Assembly: GCA_963663605.2 (NCBI GenBank) | Contig: CAXXVF010000002.1 | Coordinates: 1,054,001 to 1,118,000 of the forward strand | Length of the DNA: 64,000 nt | Source: Sporobacter sp963663605 | GTDB lineage: Bacteria > Bacillota > Clostridia > Oscillospirales > Oscillospiraceae | Reading direction: 5' to 3' | Shown: one piece after another, positions 23,393 through 30,896 of the stretch | Numbering within the stretch: position 1 is the stretch's first letter | How the letters are laid out: every line of letters starts with the position of its first letter | Position numbers and translations under genes: made by a program | Notes under the pieces: model-generated | Database searches by the model: none | Seen by the model: the letters and a program-made list of their open reading frames with translations, nothing else | Told to the model about the DNA's origin: nothing

Positions 23393-23620
23393 ATAAATTC
23401 GCTTTTTGCGATGCCTTTATCGTCAGCCGGACAGGCTTCGAGAAAGCCGCGCAGACGAGGAAACGCCGTCCGTCTGCGTATTTCGATACGGTAGGGCGGC
23501 GGTGACGACGTAAGCAAAAAGCTTTTAATACCAAGCGCTTCGCCTCTTTGCCTTTCTTGTATTATTTTATAGCGTTATTCATAAATCCGCTTTTTGCGGT
23601 GCGGGGCTTTATCGTCAGCC
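23393..23620. repeat. Pair of ~40-bp direct repeats in the hemW-vanW gap
   Basis: ATAAATTCGCTTTTTGCGATGCCTTTATCGTCAGCCGG (23394-23430) recurs as ATAAATCCGCTTTTTGCGGTGC-GGGG-CTTTATCGTCAGCCTGG (23581-23622). The 376-bp gap holds no supported gene. It is AT-rich near the VanW start, where a promoter should lie. Confidence 0.65.
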
Positions 23621-23719
23621 TGGATAAAAATAGTTACAGGTATTGTAGCAATATGTAATAAATAATAATTGAAATTCTTATATAATTGAAATAAAATCAG
23701 ACTACGAAGTCAGCGCAGA

Positions 23720-25567
23720 ATGAAGGATGGGATTCATATCAAACGTAAACAAGTTAACGGGAAGCACGAGAAGAAAGCAAACAAGTATAAGCCGGCTTTA
23801 AAAGCCGCCATCATCGCAGGTATCGTCGTTGTGGTTCTGGCCGCGGGTTTCATAGCGGCCGGCTTTTATGTCGATGGTGTGGATACCGTGTTCCCGAACG
23901 TATCGGTCGCCGGCGTGGAGCTGGCCGATCTGACGCAGGAAGAAGCCAGGCAGGCGCTCATTGACGCCGGTTATGAAGACTCCACAAACAATGTGTCCGT
24001 CACGGTCAATTTCCCGGACGGCGATACGATGACGGTCTCAGGCGAGGACGCGGGTATCCGGCTTCTGGCCGGGAGCGCAGCGGAAACAGCCTACCTTTAC
24101 GGCAAAGACGGTTCGTTTTTTGCAAACGAGCTGTGTTATATAAAAAGCCTGTTTACAAAGGTCGATCTGGACCGGAGCGGCGAGTCTACCGTAAACGAGG
24201 AGAACATCCGCGCTATCGTGAACGCATACACGGACGCGTATAACGAAAAATCCATGGAGGACGCCTATACGATCAATTCCGACAGCATAGAGGTCGTCAA
24301 GGGCACCGGCGGGATTCTGGCCGACGCAGACGACGTATATGAGCTGGTCATGTCGGCGTTTCCCGAATCGGCTGCATCAAACACCCCCGTAACGGTGGAT
24401 TACACCATGGATGCCGAGAGCGAGCTGGATTTCCAGAACATATATGACCGGATATACATCGAACCGGTCAGCGCCGTTTACGACGAGGAAACATACGCCG
24501 TCACCGAAAGCGTCACGGGCGTCAGCTTTGACATAGACGCTGCTCAAAAGGCCTATGACGCGGCAATGGTCGGCGCGACGGTAACGATCCCGCTCCTGTA
24601 CACCGAGCCGGAAATCAACACCGGCGCGCTGGAGGAACTGCTGTTCCGCGATGTCATCGCGGAGCGCAAAACGTATATCTCCGGCACCTCAAACCGCATC
24701 AACAACGTGAAACTGGCGGCGGCCGCCATAGACGGCACAATACTCAATCCGGGCGAAACGTTTTCCTATAACGAAACGGTCGGCCAGCGCACGACCGAAA
24801 AAGGTTATCTGCCGGCCGGCGCATACGTCGGCGGAGAGGTCGTACAGGAAATCGGCGGCGGTATCTGCCAGGTATCCTCAACGCTCTACTGCTGCGTGCT
24901 GCACGCGGACCTTGAGGTCGTCGACCGCTCAAACCATATGTTCATCGTCACCTACCTGCCGCTCGGCAACGACGCGACGGTCAACTGGGGCTCCGTCGAC
25001 TTCAAGTTTAAGAATAACACTGAATACCCGATACAGATCGAGATGTTCTCAGAGGACGGTTATCTCAACGTCAAGCTGCACGGGACAAAGCTGGATACGA
25101 ATTACATAGAGGTCGAGTACGTCGTCATCAGCACGACGCCTTATGAAGTCGTCGAGGAAGAGGATGAATCGATCGAGGAGGGCACGACGGAAGTCAAACA
25201 CGGCGGCCACACGGGCTATGTCGTGGACACCTACAGGTATCTTTACGACGAAAACGACGAACTCATAGAAAAGACGTTCATCGCGCGAAGCACTTACCGC
25301 AAGCAGGACAAAGTCATACTGGTGCCGGTGGGAACGCTGACGTCGCCTGATCCGTCCGAATCGCCGAGCACATCGCCGTCCGAATCGCCAAGTACCTCGC
25401 CGTCCGAGTCGCCGAGCACATCGCCGTCCGAATCGCCGAGTACGTCGCCGTCCGAATCGCCGAGCACATCGCCGTCCGAGTCGCCGAGTGCGTCGCCGTC
25501 CGAGTCGCCGAGTACGCCGCCGTCCGAATCGCCAAGTGCGTCGCCGTCCGAATCGCCGGGCGCATAA
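23720..25567 (+). CDS. VanW-family membrane-anchored protein with SPSE-repeat tail
   Basis: The 615-residue product has a basic N-terminus, one membrane helix (about 29-55) and a YoaR/peptidoglycan-binding-like region (about 60-300). The VanW domain follows (about 310-450), recognisable by NPGETFSYNETVG, GYLPAGAYVGG and GGGICQVSSTLY. A G5-like beta domain (about 470-540) comes next. The final 72 residues are nine octapeptides PSESPSTS. VanW proteins occur in glycopeptide-resistance clusters and many Clostridia; their activity is not settled, but cell-wall association is likely. The Pro/Ser tail may span the wall. No strong Shine-Dalgarno precedes the ATG at 23720. Confidence 0.9.
   Translation: MKDGIHIKRKQVNGKHEKKANKYKPALKAAIIAGIVVVVLAAGFIAAGFYVDGVDTVFPNVSVAGVELADLTQEEARQALIDAGYEDSTNNVSVTVNFPDGDTMTVSGEDAGIRLLAGSAAETAYLYGKDGSFFANELCYIKSLFTKVDLDRSGESTVNEENIRAIVNAYTDAYNEKSMEDAYTINSDSIEVVKGTGGILADADDVYELVMSAFPESAASNTPVTVDYTMDAESELDFQNIYDRIYIEPVSAVYDEETYAVTESVTGVSFDIDAAQKAYDAAMVGATVTIPLLYTEPEINTGALEELLFRDVIAERKTYISGTSNRINNVKLAAAAIDGTILNPGETFSYNETVGQRTTEKGYLPAGAYVGGEVVQEIGGGICQVSSTLYCCVLHADLEVVDRSNHMFIVTYLPLGNDATVNWGSVDFKFKNNTEYPIQIEMFSEDGYLNVKLHGTKLDTNYIEVEYVVISTTPYEVVEEEDESIEEGTTEVKHGGHTGYVVDTYRYLYDENDELIEKTFIARSTYRKQDKVILVPVGTLTSPDPSESPSTSPSESPSTSPSESPSTSPSESPSTSPSESPSTSPSESPSASPSESPSTPPSESPSASPSESPGA
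25352..25564 (+). repeat. Nine-unit 24-bp coding tandem repeat (PSESPSTS)
   Basis: Nine consecutive 24-bp units, CCGTCCGAATCGCCGAGCAC-type, encode the Ser/Pro/Glu tail of the VanW protein. Units differ by a few synonymous changes (GAA/GAG, AGC/AGT) and Thr/Ala or Ser/Pro swaps. Confidence 0.95.
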
Positions 25568-25586
25568 ACGTTAATACTAAAAACGG

Positions 25587-25620
25587 AGCGTGCCGGCATT
25601 GCCCGGCACGCTGATTCTTT
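25587..25620 (+). terminator. Terminator after the VanW gene
   Basis: A stem AGCGTGCCGG / CCGGCACGCT followed by GATTCTTT. Confidence 0.75.
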
Positions 25621-25639
25621 ACACAACAGGAGACTGCCC

Positions 25640-26323
25640 ATGTTCTACACACCCGAGAAAAACGATCACGGCCTCCCCCGCGCCCCCTTTAAATCCTGCG
25701 TCGTTCCGCGTCCGATCGGCTGGCTGTCGACGCTGAGCCCGGAGGGCGTAGCCAATCTGGCGCCGTATTCGCAGTTTACCAATCTGACGTTCGAACCGCC
25801 GTATGTGCTCGTATCGATCAATCAGGGCCGCCTTCAAAACCGGAAGGACACCACGGTCAATATCGAGCAGACGGGCGAATTCGTCTACAACATGGCCACG
25901 TACGAGCTGCGCGAGGCTCTGAATATCACGGCGGCCGAGTTCCCCCCGGATGTCGACGAGTTTGAAAAAGCGGGACTCACCAAAGCGCCCAGCCGGCTCG
26001 TGAAACCGTTCCGGGTCGATGCGTCGCCCGTCTCGTTTGAGTGCACGTATGTCCAGACGCTCCGGCTGCACGGCGAAGGGCTGGTCGGCACGGTGGATAT
26101 TATCATCGGGAAAGTCGTCGGAATCCATATAAAAGACGAATTCATCCTCCCGGACGGCAAGCTGGACATCCTGAAAATGCGTCCGCTTGCGCGCCTTGGA
26201 TACAGCGATTATACCTCGGTCGAAAGCGCCTTTGAAATGCGGCCGTCCGAGCTCGCCGGCAAACGCGGCGACATCGCGACGGGTCTTGAGGGAGAAGCCG
26301 GCAAAATGAAGAAACTCCGCTGA
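25640..26323 (+). CDS. Flavin reductase-like FMN-binding protein
   Basis: The 227-residue product has the flavin-reductase-like split-barrel domain: RPIGWLSTLSPEGVANLAPYSQFTNLTFEPPYVLVSIN, then GEFVYNMA. The phosphate/flavin loop residues of the DIM6/NTAB group are present. Members use NAD(P)H to reduce FMN, or act as FMN-binding oxidoreductase partners; the substrate cannot be told. ATG 25640 follows CAGGAGACTGCCC. It is monocistronic, with its own terminator. The C-terminal 30 residues are charged and unremarkable. Confidence 0.88.
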   Translation: MFYTPEKNDHGLPRAPFKSCVVPRPIGWLSTLSPEGVANLAPYSQFTNLTFEPPYVLVSINQGRLQNRKDTTVNIEQTGEFVYNMATYELREALNITAAEFPPDVDEFEKAGLTKAPSRLVKPFRVDASPVSFECTYVQTLRLHGEGLVGTVDIIIGKVVGIHIKDEFILPDGKLDILKMRPLARLGYSDYTSVESAFEMRPSELAGKRGDIATGLEGEAGKMKKLR

Positions 26324-26331
26324 CACGCCAG

Positions 26332-26363
26332 AAAAAAGCCTCCGGAACCGAAAGGCTTTTTTC
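26332..26363 (+). terminator. Rho-independent terminator of the flavin reductase gene
   Basis: AAAAAAGCCT / AGGCTTTTTT stem, a U-shaped terminator usable in both directions. Confidence 0.85.
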
Positions 26364-26382
26364 ATATCTGATATACGTTTTT

Positions 26383-26425
26383 TTGACATCTTCGCTTTGA
26401 CCAAATAATATGTATTTGATATACT
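26383..26425 (+). promoter_or_regulatory. Two overlapping sigma-A promoters before mntP
   Basis: TTGACA (26383-26388)-N17-TAATAT (26406-26411) and TTGACC (26397-26402)-N17-TATACT (26420-26425). Both leave a leader of about 80 bases. I could not match the leader to the Mn-sensing yybP-ykoY riboswitch. Confidence 0.65.
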
Positions 26426-26512
26426 GCCCTGAGCTTACCCTCCCAAAGCGGAACGGGACACGCCTGTTCCGGCCTGCAAAGGACTACTTAACGTAAAGGA
26501 TGTTATCTGAGC

Positions 26513-27088
26513 ATGAGTGTTGCCGAACTGCTGCTGTTAGCGCTGGGCCTGTCTATGGACGCTTTTGCCGCCTCTGTCTGCAAGGGGCTGTCCGTTAAAA
26601 AGCTGACCATCGGCAATGCGCTTTATGTCGGGGCATGGTTCGGCGGCTTTCAGGCGCTCATGCCGCTCATCGGGTATTTTTTAGGCAGGCAGCTGGCCGG
26701 TTTCATCCAGGCTTTCTCGCATCTGATCGCTTTTGTTCTGCTGGCCGCCATCGGCATCCATATGCTCCGGGAGGCTCTCAAAAACAGAAAATGCGGGTAC
26801 ACCGCCGAAGCAAACGACTGCTCTTTAGCCCTCAGGCCGATGTTCCTGATGGCTGTTGCGACGAGTATCGACGCGCTGGCCGCAGGCGTCACGTTCGCGT
26901 TTTTGGACGTGGCGGTCTTCCCCGCCGTTTTGACCATCGGCGTAATGACCTTCATCCTGTCGGCCGCAGGCGTCAGCATCGGACGCGCGTTCGGCGCGAA
27001 ATATGAATTCGCCGCCGAAATATTCGGCGGCGTCATCCTCTGTCTTCTTGGCATCAAAGTACTGCTGGAGCACTTCGGGATATTTTGA
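26513..27088 (+). CDS. mntP: Putative manganese efflux pump MntP
   Basis: The 191-residue product has six membrane helices in two similar halves. The conserved acidic motifs are LSMDAFAAS in helix 1 and the matching TSIDALAAGVTF in helix 4, the Asp residues thought to carry the ion. The length is normal for MntP (about 190). It exports Mn2+ from the cytoplasm. ATG 26513 follows AAAGGA at a slightly long distance. It has its own promoters; MntR-type regulation is possible but no box was identified. Confidence 0.93.
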   Translation: MSVAELLLLALGLSMDAFAASVCKGLSVKKLTIGNALYVGAWFGGFQALMPLIGYFLGRQLAGFIQAFSHLIAFVLLAAIGIHMLREALKNRKCGYTAEANDCSLALRPMFLMAVATSIDALAAGVTFAFLDVAVFPAVLTIGVMTFILSAAGVSIGRAFGAKYEFAAEIFGGVILCLLGIKVLLEHFGIF

Positions 27089-27137
27089 TCGTCCGTTAAA
27101 CGCTCCGGGCTTTTGGTATACCAGGATGCAATTGAAT

Positions 27138-28283
27138 TTATACGCTTAATTCACCGCGTCCGTCCATCCACGTTACTATCATATCCACACAGGCGCCGTA
27201 GGAGCTGACGCCGAGTTCTTCCCCGTTGTACTTGAGATAACTGTCATACGCGGCCGTCACCGCTTCGGCGGCGGCCGTTTCGTGTTTGGTCCAGTAAAGG
27301 TTGTTGTCCGCCCAGTCCTGGCGCACACTGTCACCCAGCGTCGCGAGGACCGCCTGCGCCGCTTCGGGGTCCACGGAGTTGAGCGTGCTCGACAGGTACA
27401 TCAGGCCGCCCAGATATCCGGAGTACTCATAGACCGTAATGTTGGACGTGATGCACGCGGCGACGGCGGAGAAGTTGGCCTCCTCCTCGGAGTGGACGCC
27501 GCGCTGATGCGACATCTCGTGCGCGATCGTGAACGGCACGAGGCACGCGGGCGCATCGACATTGATGTTGGCCTCCCCCGTTAGGGCAATGTAGACGCCC
27601 GTGAAGCCCGTGAGGCTCATGAGCTTTGAGTAGAGCATCGCCTTCGGCTTATGGTTTTCGCCGTCCAGCTGCGGAATCTCAGCGGCGATATTGGCGTACA
27701 CGCCTTTTGACAGGGCGAAGTAATAGCTGCGCTGCACGTCGAAATGGCCGTCCTCGTCGCGGTCGACCTCGTCGGCCAGCGCGTTGGCTTTTTCGGCAAA
27801 GAGCCGCGTGACGCGCTCAAGCTGCTCTACGGTTATGCCGGCGGACCCCAGGCCTGTTTTCTCCGCGAGGCTCTCTGCGCGGTATCCGGCGTCCCACAGC
27901 CATGAATACGCGGCGAACAGGTACGCAGCCACAATTACAACAATAAACACTCTTCCAAAAAGAGCGGCGGCGCGCGCGGGCCCGCGTACGACGATTATGA
28001 TCGTCCGCACAAGGAAAATGAGCGCCCAAATGATGAGCAGCGTGATGAGGATCTCCGCCAGTGAGAAATATTGAAACGGTCCGAAAGAAGTGACCTTCGC
28101 CGCAGCTTCCCTGTACGGCGCGGCAATGGCGGCGTCGGCCCAATTCATAATGCTGCCGCTGTCTCTGTATATGTAAAACAGCACAAGCAGCGCCGCCGGC
28201 GGCACGGCGAAAAGAATGAGCAGCCAGATACGGCTGCCGCCGCGCGTTTTTCTTTCGGTCCTTTTTGCAACCTTTTGTGACAT
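27138..28283 (-). CDS. DUF3810-family membrane protein with HEXXH motif
   Basis: The 381-residue product has three N-terminal membrane helices (about 20-42, 75-100 and 112-135). An outer domain follows with AHEMSHQRG (HEXXH, near residue 252), then E residues in HSEEEANF that could be the third metal ligand. This is the DUF3810 pattern, a predicted zinc metalloprotease of unknown substrate. ATG 28283 is chosen because AAGGAGGGG precedes it; the frame runs 147 bases further upstream but without a ribosome site and into a repeat. It is convergent with mntP. Confidence 0.88.
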   Translation of the reverse strand: MSQKVAKRTERKTRGGSRIWLLILFAVPPAALLVLFYIYRDSGSIMNWADAAIAAPYREAAAKVTSFGPFQYFSLAEILITLLIIWALIFLVRTIIIVVRGPARAAALFGRVFIVVIVAAYLFAAYSWLWDAGYRAESLAEKTGLGSAGITVEQLERVTRLFAEKANALADEVDRDEDGHFDVQRSYYFALSKGVYANIAAEIPQLDGENHKPKAMLYSKLMSLTGFTGVYIALTGEANINVDAPACLVPFTIAHEMSHQRGVHSEEEANFSAVAACITSNITVYEYSGYLGGLMYLSSTLNSVDPEAAQAVLATLGDSVRQDWADNNLYWTKHETAAAEAVTAAYDSYLKYNGEELGVSSYGACVDMIVTWMDGRGELSV

Positions 28284-28489
28284 AATGCCCCTCCTTTCCT
28301 TACTAAACACAGTATATAGTGGAACGGCGGTTTTATCAAGTGCAAAATGATGTGGTATTTGACAATTAGCGACAGGACTCCCGGCGTATGTACACCCTTG
28401 AAGACAAAAACTCAACGTCCTTTTCGCCACTGGCGAAAAGCTTTTTCCGAAATCGCATTGAGCGCGCTATTAAACCGTCCCTCATGTCG
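28284..28489. other. Intergenic stretch upstream of the DUF3810 gene
   Basis: No supported gene. It should contain the DUF3810 promoter on the minus strand; I did not find a convincing pair. Confidence 0.4.
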
Positions 28490-28645
28490 ATGCGTTTCCT
28501 ATATACGGGCGATATGGAATCCGCTACAAGGACGGGGACACGGCGGGCGATTGATAATCGCCCCTACGACTATTTCCTTTTCTTTTGTCCGGGGATCATA
28601 AGGGCGCAGCCCTTATACCTTAATGGGGCGGTGGGCGGGATTTGA
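28490..28645. repeat. Interspersed GC-rich intergenic repeat cluster
   Basis: It contains CGGGCGATTGATAATCGCCCCTAC and ATAAGGGCGCAGCCCTTATACCTTAATGGGGCGGTGGGCGGGAT. Both are variants of units found at 1.4, 2.9 and 19.4 kb. It separates DUF3810 from sigE. Confidence 0.7.
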
Positions 28646-28712
28646 TTAGTAGCCGTATGCGTATAAAAAAACAGCGGCGGGAGCAAGCCCCCGCCCTACT
28701 GTATGTCGTTTT

Positions 28713-29444
28713 TTATATTTGGCGTGTGATCTCGCGCCGCAGGCGGAGAATGATACGCTTTTCCAGGCGGCTGATATACGACTGGGATATACCCATGAGG
28801 TCGGCGACCTCCTTCTGCGTACGCTCCTCGATGCCCCCCAGCCCGAACCGCATGACGATGATCTCCCGTTCACGCTCGGAGAGCTTATCCACGGCGTCCA
28901 GAAGCAGTTTCCTGTCGACGTCGTCTTCCATCGGCCGCATGACCATGTCGGAATCGGTGCCGAGGATATCGGACAGCAAAAGCTCGTTGCCGTCCCAGTC
29001 GGTGTTGAGCGGCTCGTCGAACGAGACCTCCGAGCGGCGGTTGCTCGTCTTTCGCAGGAACATCAAAATCTCATTTTCGATGCAGCGCGAGGCGTATGTA
29101 GCAAGCTTGATATTCTTTTCGGCGTCGTAGGTGTTGATAGCCTTGATAAGCCCGATTGTCCCGATGGATATGAGGTCCTCTATGTTGATGCCCGTGTTTT
29201 CAAAACGGCGGGCGATGTAGACCACAAGCCTTAGATTCCGCTCGATGAGCGCCTGCTTGGCCTCGTGCGAGTCATGCGTCAGGAGCGTTATGTAGCGCGC
29301 TTCCTCCTCGCGTGACATCGGCGGCGGGAGCGTCTCGCTGCCGCCTATATAAAACACGCCCGCCGGCAGCGTGATACCGAATCTTTCGAAAACTCTGTAT
29401 AGCCGCACGGCGACGGCGATCTTAAAGCGCAGTATCCGTTTCAT
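28713..29444 (-). CDS. sigE: RNA polymerase sporulation sigma factor SigE
   Basis: The 243-residue product has a hydrophobic/basic N-terminal pro-region of about 30 residues. The conserved VFYIGGSETLPPP junction follows, then region 2 (NLRLVVYIARRFENTGINIEDLISIGTIGLIKA, KLATYASRCIENEILMFLR) and region 4 (RTQKEVADLMGISQSYISRLEKR). It controls early mother-cell transcription and is made as inactive pro-sigma-E, cleaved by SpoIIGA, encoded just upstream. ATG 29444 follows GAGGTCTTTTCC. It is cotranscribed with spoIIGA (57-bp gap). No terminator is obvious immediately downstream; a repeat follows. Confidence 0.97.
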   Translation of the reverse strand: MKRILRFKIAVAVRLYRVFERFGITLPAGVFYIGGSETLPPPMSREEEARYITLLTHDSHEAKQALIERNLRLVVYIARRFENTGINIEDLISIGTIGLIKAINTYDAEKNIKLATYASRCIENEILMFLRKTSNRRSEVSFDEPLNTDWDGNELLLSDILGTDSDMVMRPMEDDVDRKLLLDAVDKLSEREREIIVMRFGLGGIEERTQKEVADLMGISQSYISRLEKRIILRLRREITRQI

Positions 29445-29501
29445 GGAAAAGACCTCACTTTGCCTTATGCTGTTATCCCATTAAAAGGGGCACCGGAAAT
29501 A

Positions 29502-30350
29502 TCAGGCGCCGATGAGCGCCGAATATGTACCGCTTTCCGAAACGCTGTTGGGAGACATGGCCAGAAGCATCCCCTTCCGGCTCGTACCGTCCACGACGAT
29601 CTCATCCGGTTTGAACGCCAGCAGCATCCCGCCGGAAACGCCGACGGCACTGTACGGGATGAGCTGAAAGCGTATCTTTTGGCCGGTTTCGGAAAGCTCC
29701 TCCATCACCCGGACGGCGCCCTTCCGGTACAGGCCGGAAAGCGCGGAGGCGACGTCCGGTGTGAAGAGCGGCTTTAAATCCCCAACGCCCGCGACCATAA
29801 CGGGCCGGCCGCTCAAAGGGTCACTAAGCGCATTTCCCGTATCACGGAGCGCACGGACCAGCACTTCCCTGCCGGCGTGAGACACCGTTACGGGAACGAT
29901 AACGCCCCCTTTATGCCGCGCCGCCCTTTTGAAAACGAGCGTGAGTATTAAATAGCCGACGGCAAAGGAGAGGATCAATATCCTCAGGCTGGCGGACGTG
30001 AAAAGGCCGCCGATCACGCTGCCGCCCCCTAAAAGCGAAGCGGCCGTCACAACGCCGCCGAACGCCGCCGATACGGCAAAGAAGACGAGTGTCGTCCGGA
30101 CAAGCCGCGCCTGCCCGCCGAACGCCGCCAGCGCCATCAATATGCCGAAGGCTATTTTTACAAACGGATTGACCAAAAATGCCGCTGCCGGAATCACGGC
30201 GGCGACGGCATATGCCGCGCCGCCGGCCGCCGCGCCCAGAAGCCGAAGGCGACGCGCCGGCGATGCCGTGATTTTGGCCGTGACCAAAAGCATGATGTAG
30301 TTGACGATGAGATTGATGAGAAACAGTGAATCAACATAGACCGTCTGCAT
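29502..30350 (-). CDS. spoIIGA: Sigma-E processing aspartic peptidase SpoIIGA
   Basis: The 282-residue product has five N-terminal membrane helices (residues 1-145) and a C-terminal cytosolic aspartic-protease domain. The catalytic motif is RALRDTGNALSDPLSG, with Asp at about residue 170. It cleaves pro-sigma-E at the septum after a SpoIIR signal. ATG 30350 is the family start (MQTVYVDSLFLINLIVNYIMLL). The frame extends upstream to 30407, but that segment holds the promoter. It is the first gene of the spoIIGA-sigE operon. Confidence 0.95.
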   Translation of the reverse strand: MQTVYVDSLFLINLIVNYIMLLVTAKITASPARRLRLLGAAAGGAAYAVAAVIPAAAFLVNPFVKIAFGILMALAAFGGQARLVRTTLVFFAVSAAFGGVVTAASLLGGGSVIGGLFTSASLRILILSFAVGYLILTLVFKRAARHKGGVIVPVTVSHAGREVLVRALRDTGNALSDPLSGRPVMVAGVGDLKPLFTPDVASALSGLYRKGAVRVMEELSETGQKIRFQLIPYSAVGVSGGMLLAFKPDEIVVDGTSRKGMLLAMSPNSVSESGTYSALIGA

Positions 30351-30374
30351 ACGTTTATGTCCCCCGATGAGGAC

Positions 30375-30407
30375 ATTATAGCCCGGCCAATTGAAAAAAA
30401 ACGTCAA
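30375..30407 (-). promoter_or_regulatory. spoIIG-type promoter with 21-bp spacer
   Basis: On the minus strand: TTGACG (30407-30402), 21 bp, TATAAT (30380-30375), 25 bases before the spoIIGA start. No -35 is present at normal spacing. The B. subtilis spoIIG promoter has the same odd design (22-bp spacing) and needs Spo0A-P to position sigma-A polymerase. A clear TGNCGAA Spo0A box was not found in the immediate region. Confidence 0.6.
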
Positions 30408-30427
30408 AAAAGCAACCCTGAAATAAA

Positions 30428-30458
30428 TTGAAGGGCTGTTCAGCCCTTCAATCTTTTA
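30428..30458 (-). terminator. Terminator after the TSCPD gene
   Basis: Stem TTGAAGGGCTG / CAGCCCTTCAA with a 2-base apparent loop. T-rich tracts lie on both sides. It isolates spoIIGA from the TSCPD gene upstream. Confidence 0.8.
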
Positions 30459-30480
30459 TCTGTTTAGCTGCGGCGGTTTG

Positions 30481-30744
30481 TCAGCTGCCTGTACCGGCCT
30501 GCTCCAGAACCGATTCGATAGCCAGCGCCAGCTGGTCGGGGCAGGATGTGTCCTTCCGGCCGCATTTGACGCCGCGCAGGCGCTTTATGACCTCTTTGGC
30601 GTCCATCCCCGTAACGAGCTGCTTGATCCCCGTCGTATTGCCGGGACAGCCGCCGTAAAGATCGACGGATTTGACGACGTTGTCTTCGATCTCCAGATCG
30701 ATCGTATGTGTACAAGTGCCTTTTGTTTTATAGGTTATTTTCAT
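30481..30744 (-). CDS. TSCPD-domain protein (TIGR03905 type)
   Basis: The 87-residue product has Cys at GTCTHTI (residue 11), GGCPGN (33), KCG (61) and the name-giving TSCPDQLA (67-74). Small stand-alone proteins of this type are annotated as TIGR03905, 'uncharacterised TSCPD domain-containing protein'. The domain is also found at the C-terminus of class II ribonucleotide reductases. The four conserved Cys suggest metal binding; function is unknown. ATG 30744 follows GAGGAAAAAGAT. It is divergent from spoIIP. Confidence 0.88.
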   Translation of the reverse strand: MKITYKTKGTCTHTIDLEIEDNVVKSVDLYGGCPGNTTGIKQLVTGMDAKEVIKRLRGVKCGRKDTSCPDQLALAIESVLEQAGTGS

Positions 30745-30820
30745 ATCTTTTTCCTCTTAACAGATTCGCGCAAAAAGTCCGACAGCCATCATAACACAAA
30801 GCACCGGCGTTGGCAACACG

Positions 30821-30849
30821 GCATATAGGCGAACGGGCCGTCATATAAT
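30821..30849 (+). promoter_or_regulatory. Sigma-E-like promoter of spoIIP
   Basis: GCATATA (30821-30827), exactly 14 bp, and CATATAAT (30842-30849). Both halves match the sigma-E consensus well, and the spacing is the sigma-E spacing. The TTG start lies about 41 bases beyond the predicted transcription start. In B. subtilis, spoIIP is transcribed by sigma-E. Confidence 0.65.
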
Positions 30850-30896
30850 TAAGAGAACCCGTGCCGGTTTCAGCGGATCCAGGAGGTGAACGGGCC

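Noticed and set aside
26426..26512. Possible Mn2+ (yybP-ykoY) riboswitch in the mntP leader
   Set aside because: The leader is only about 80 bases and I could not find the conserved loops; a short hairpin (GGAAC..GTTCC) alone is not enough.
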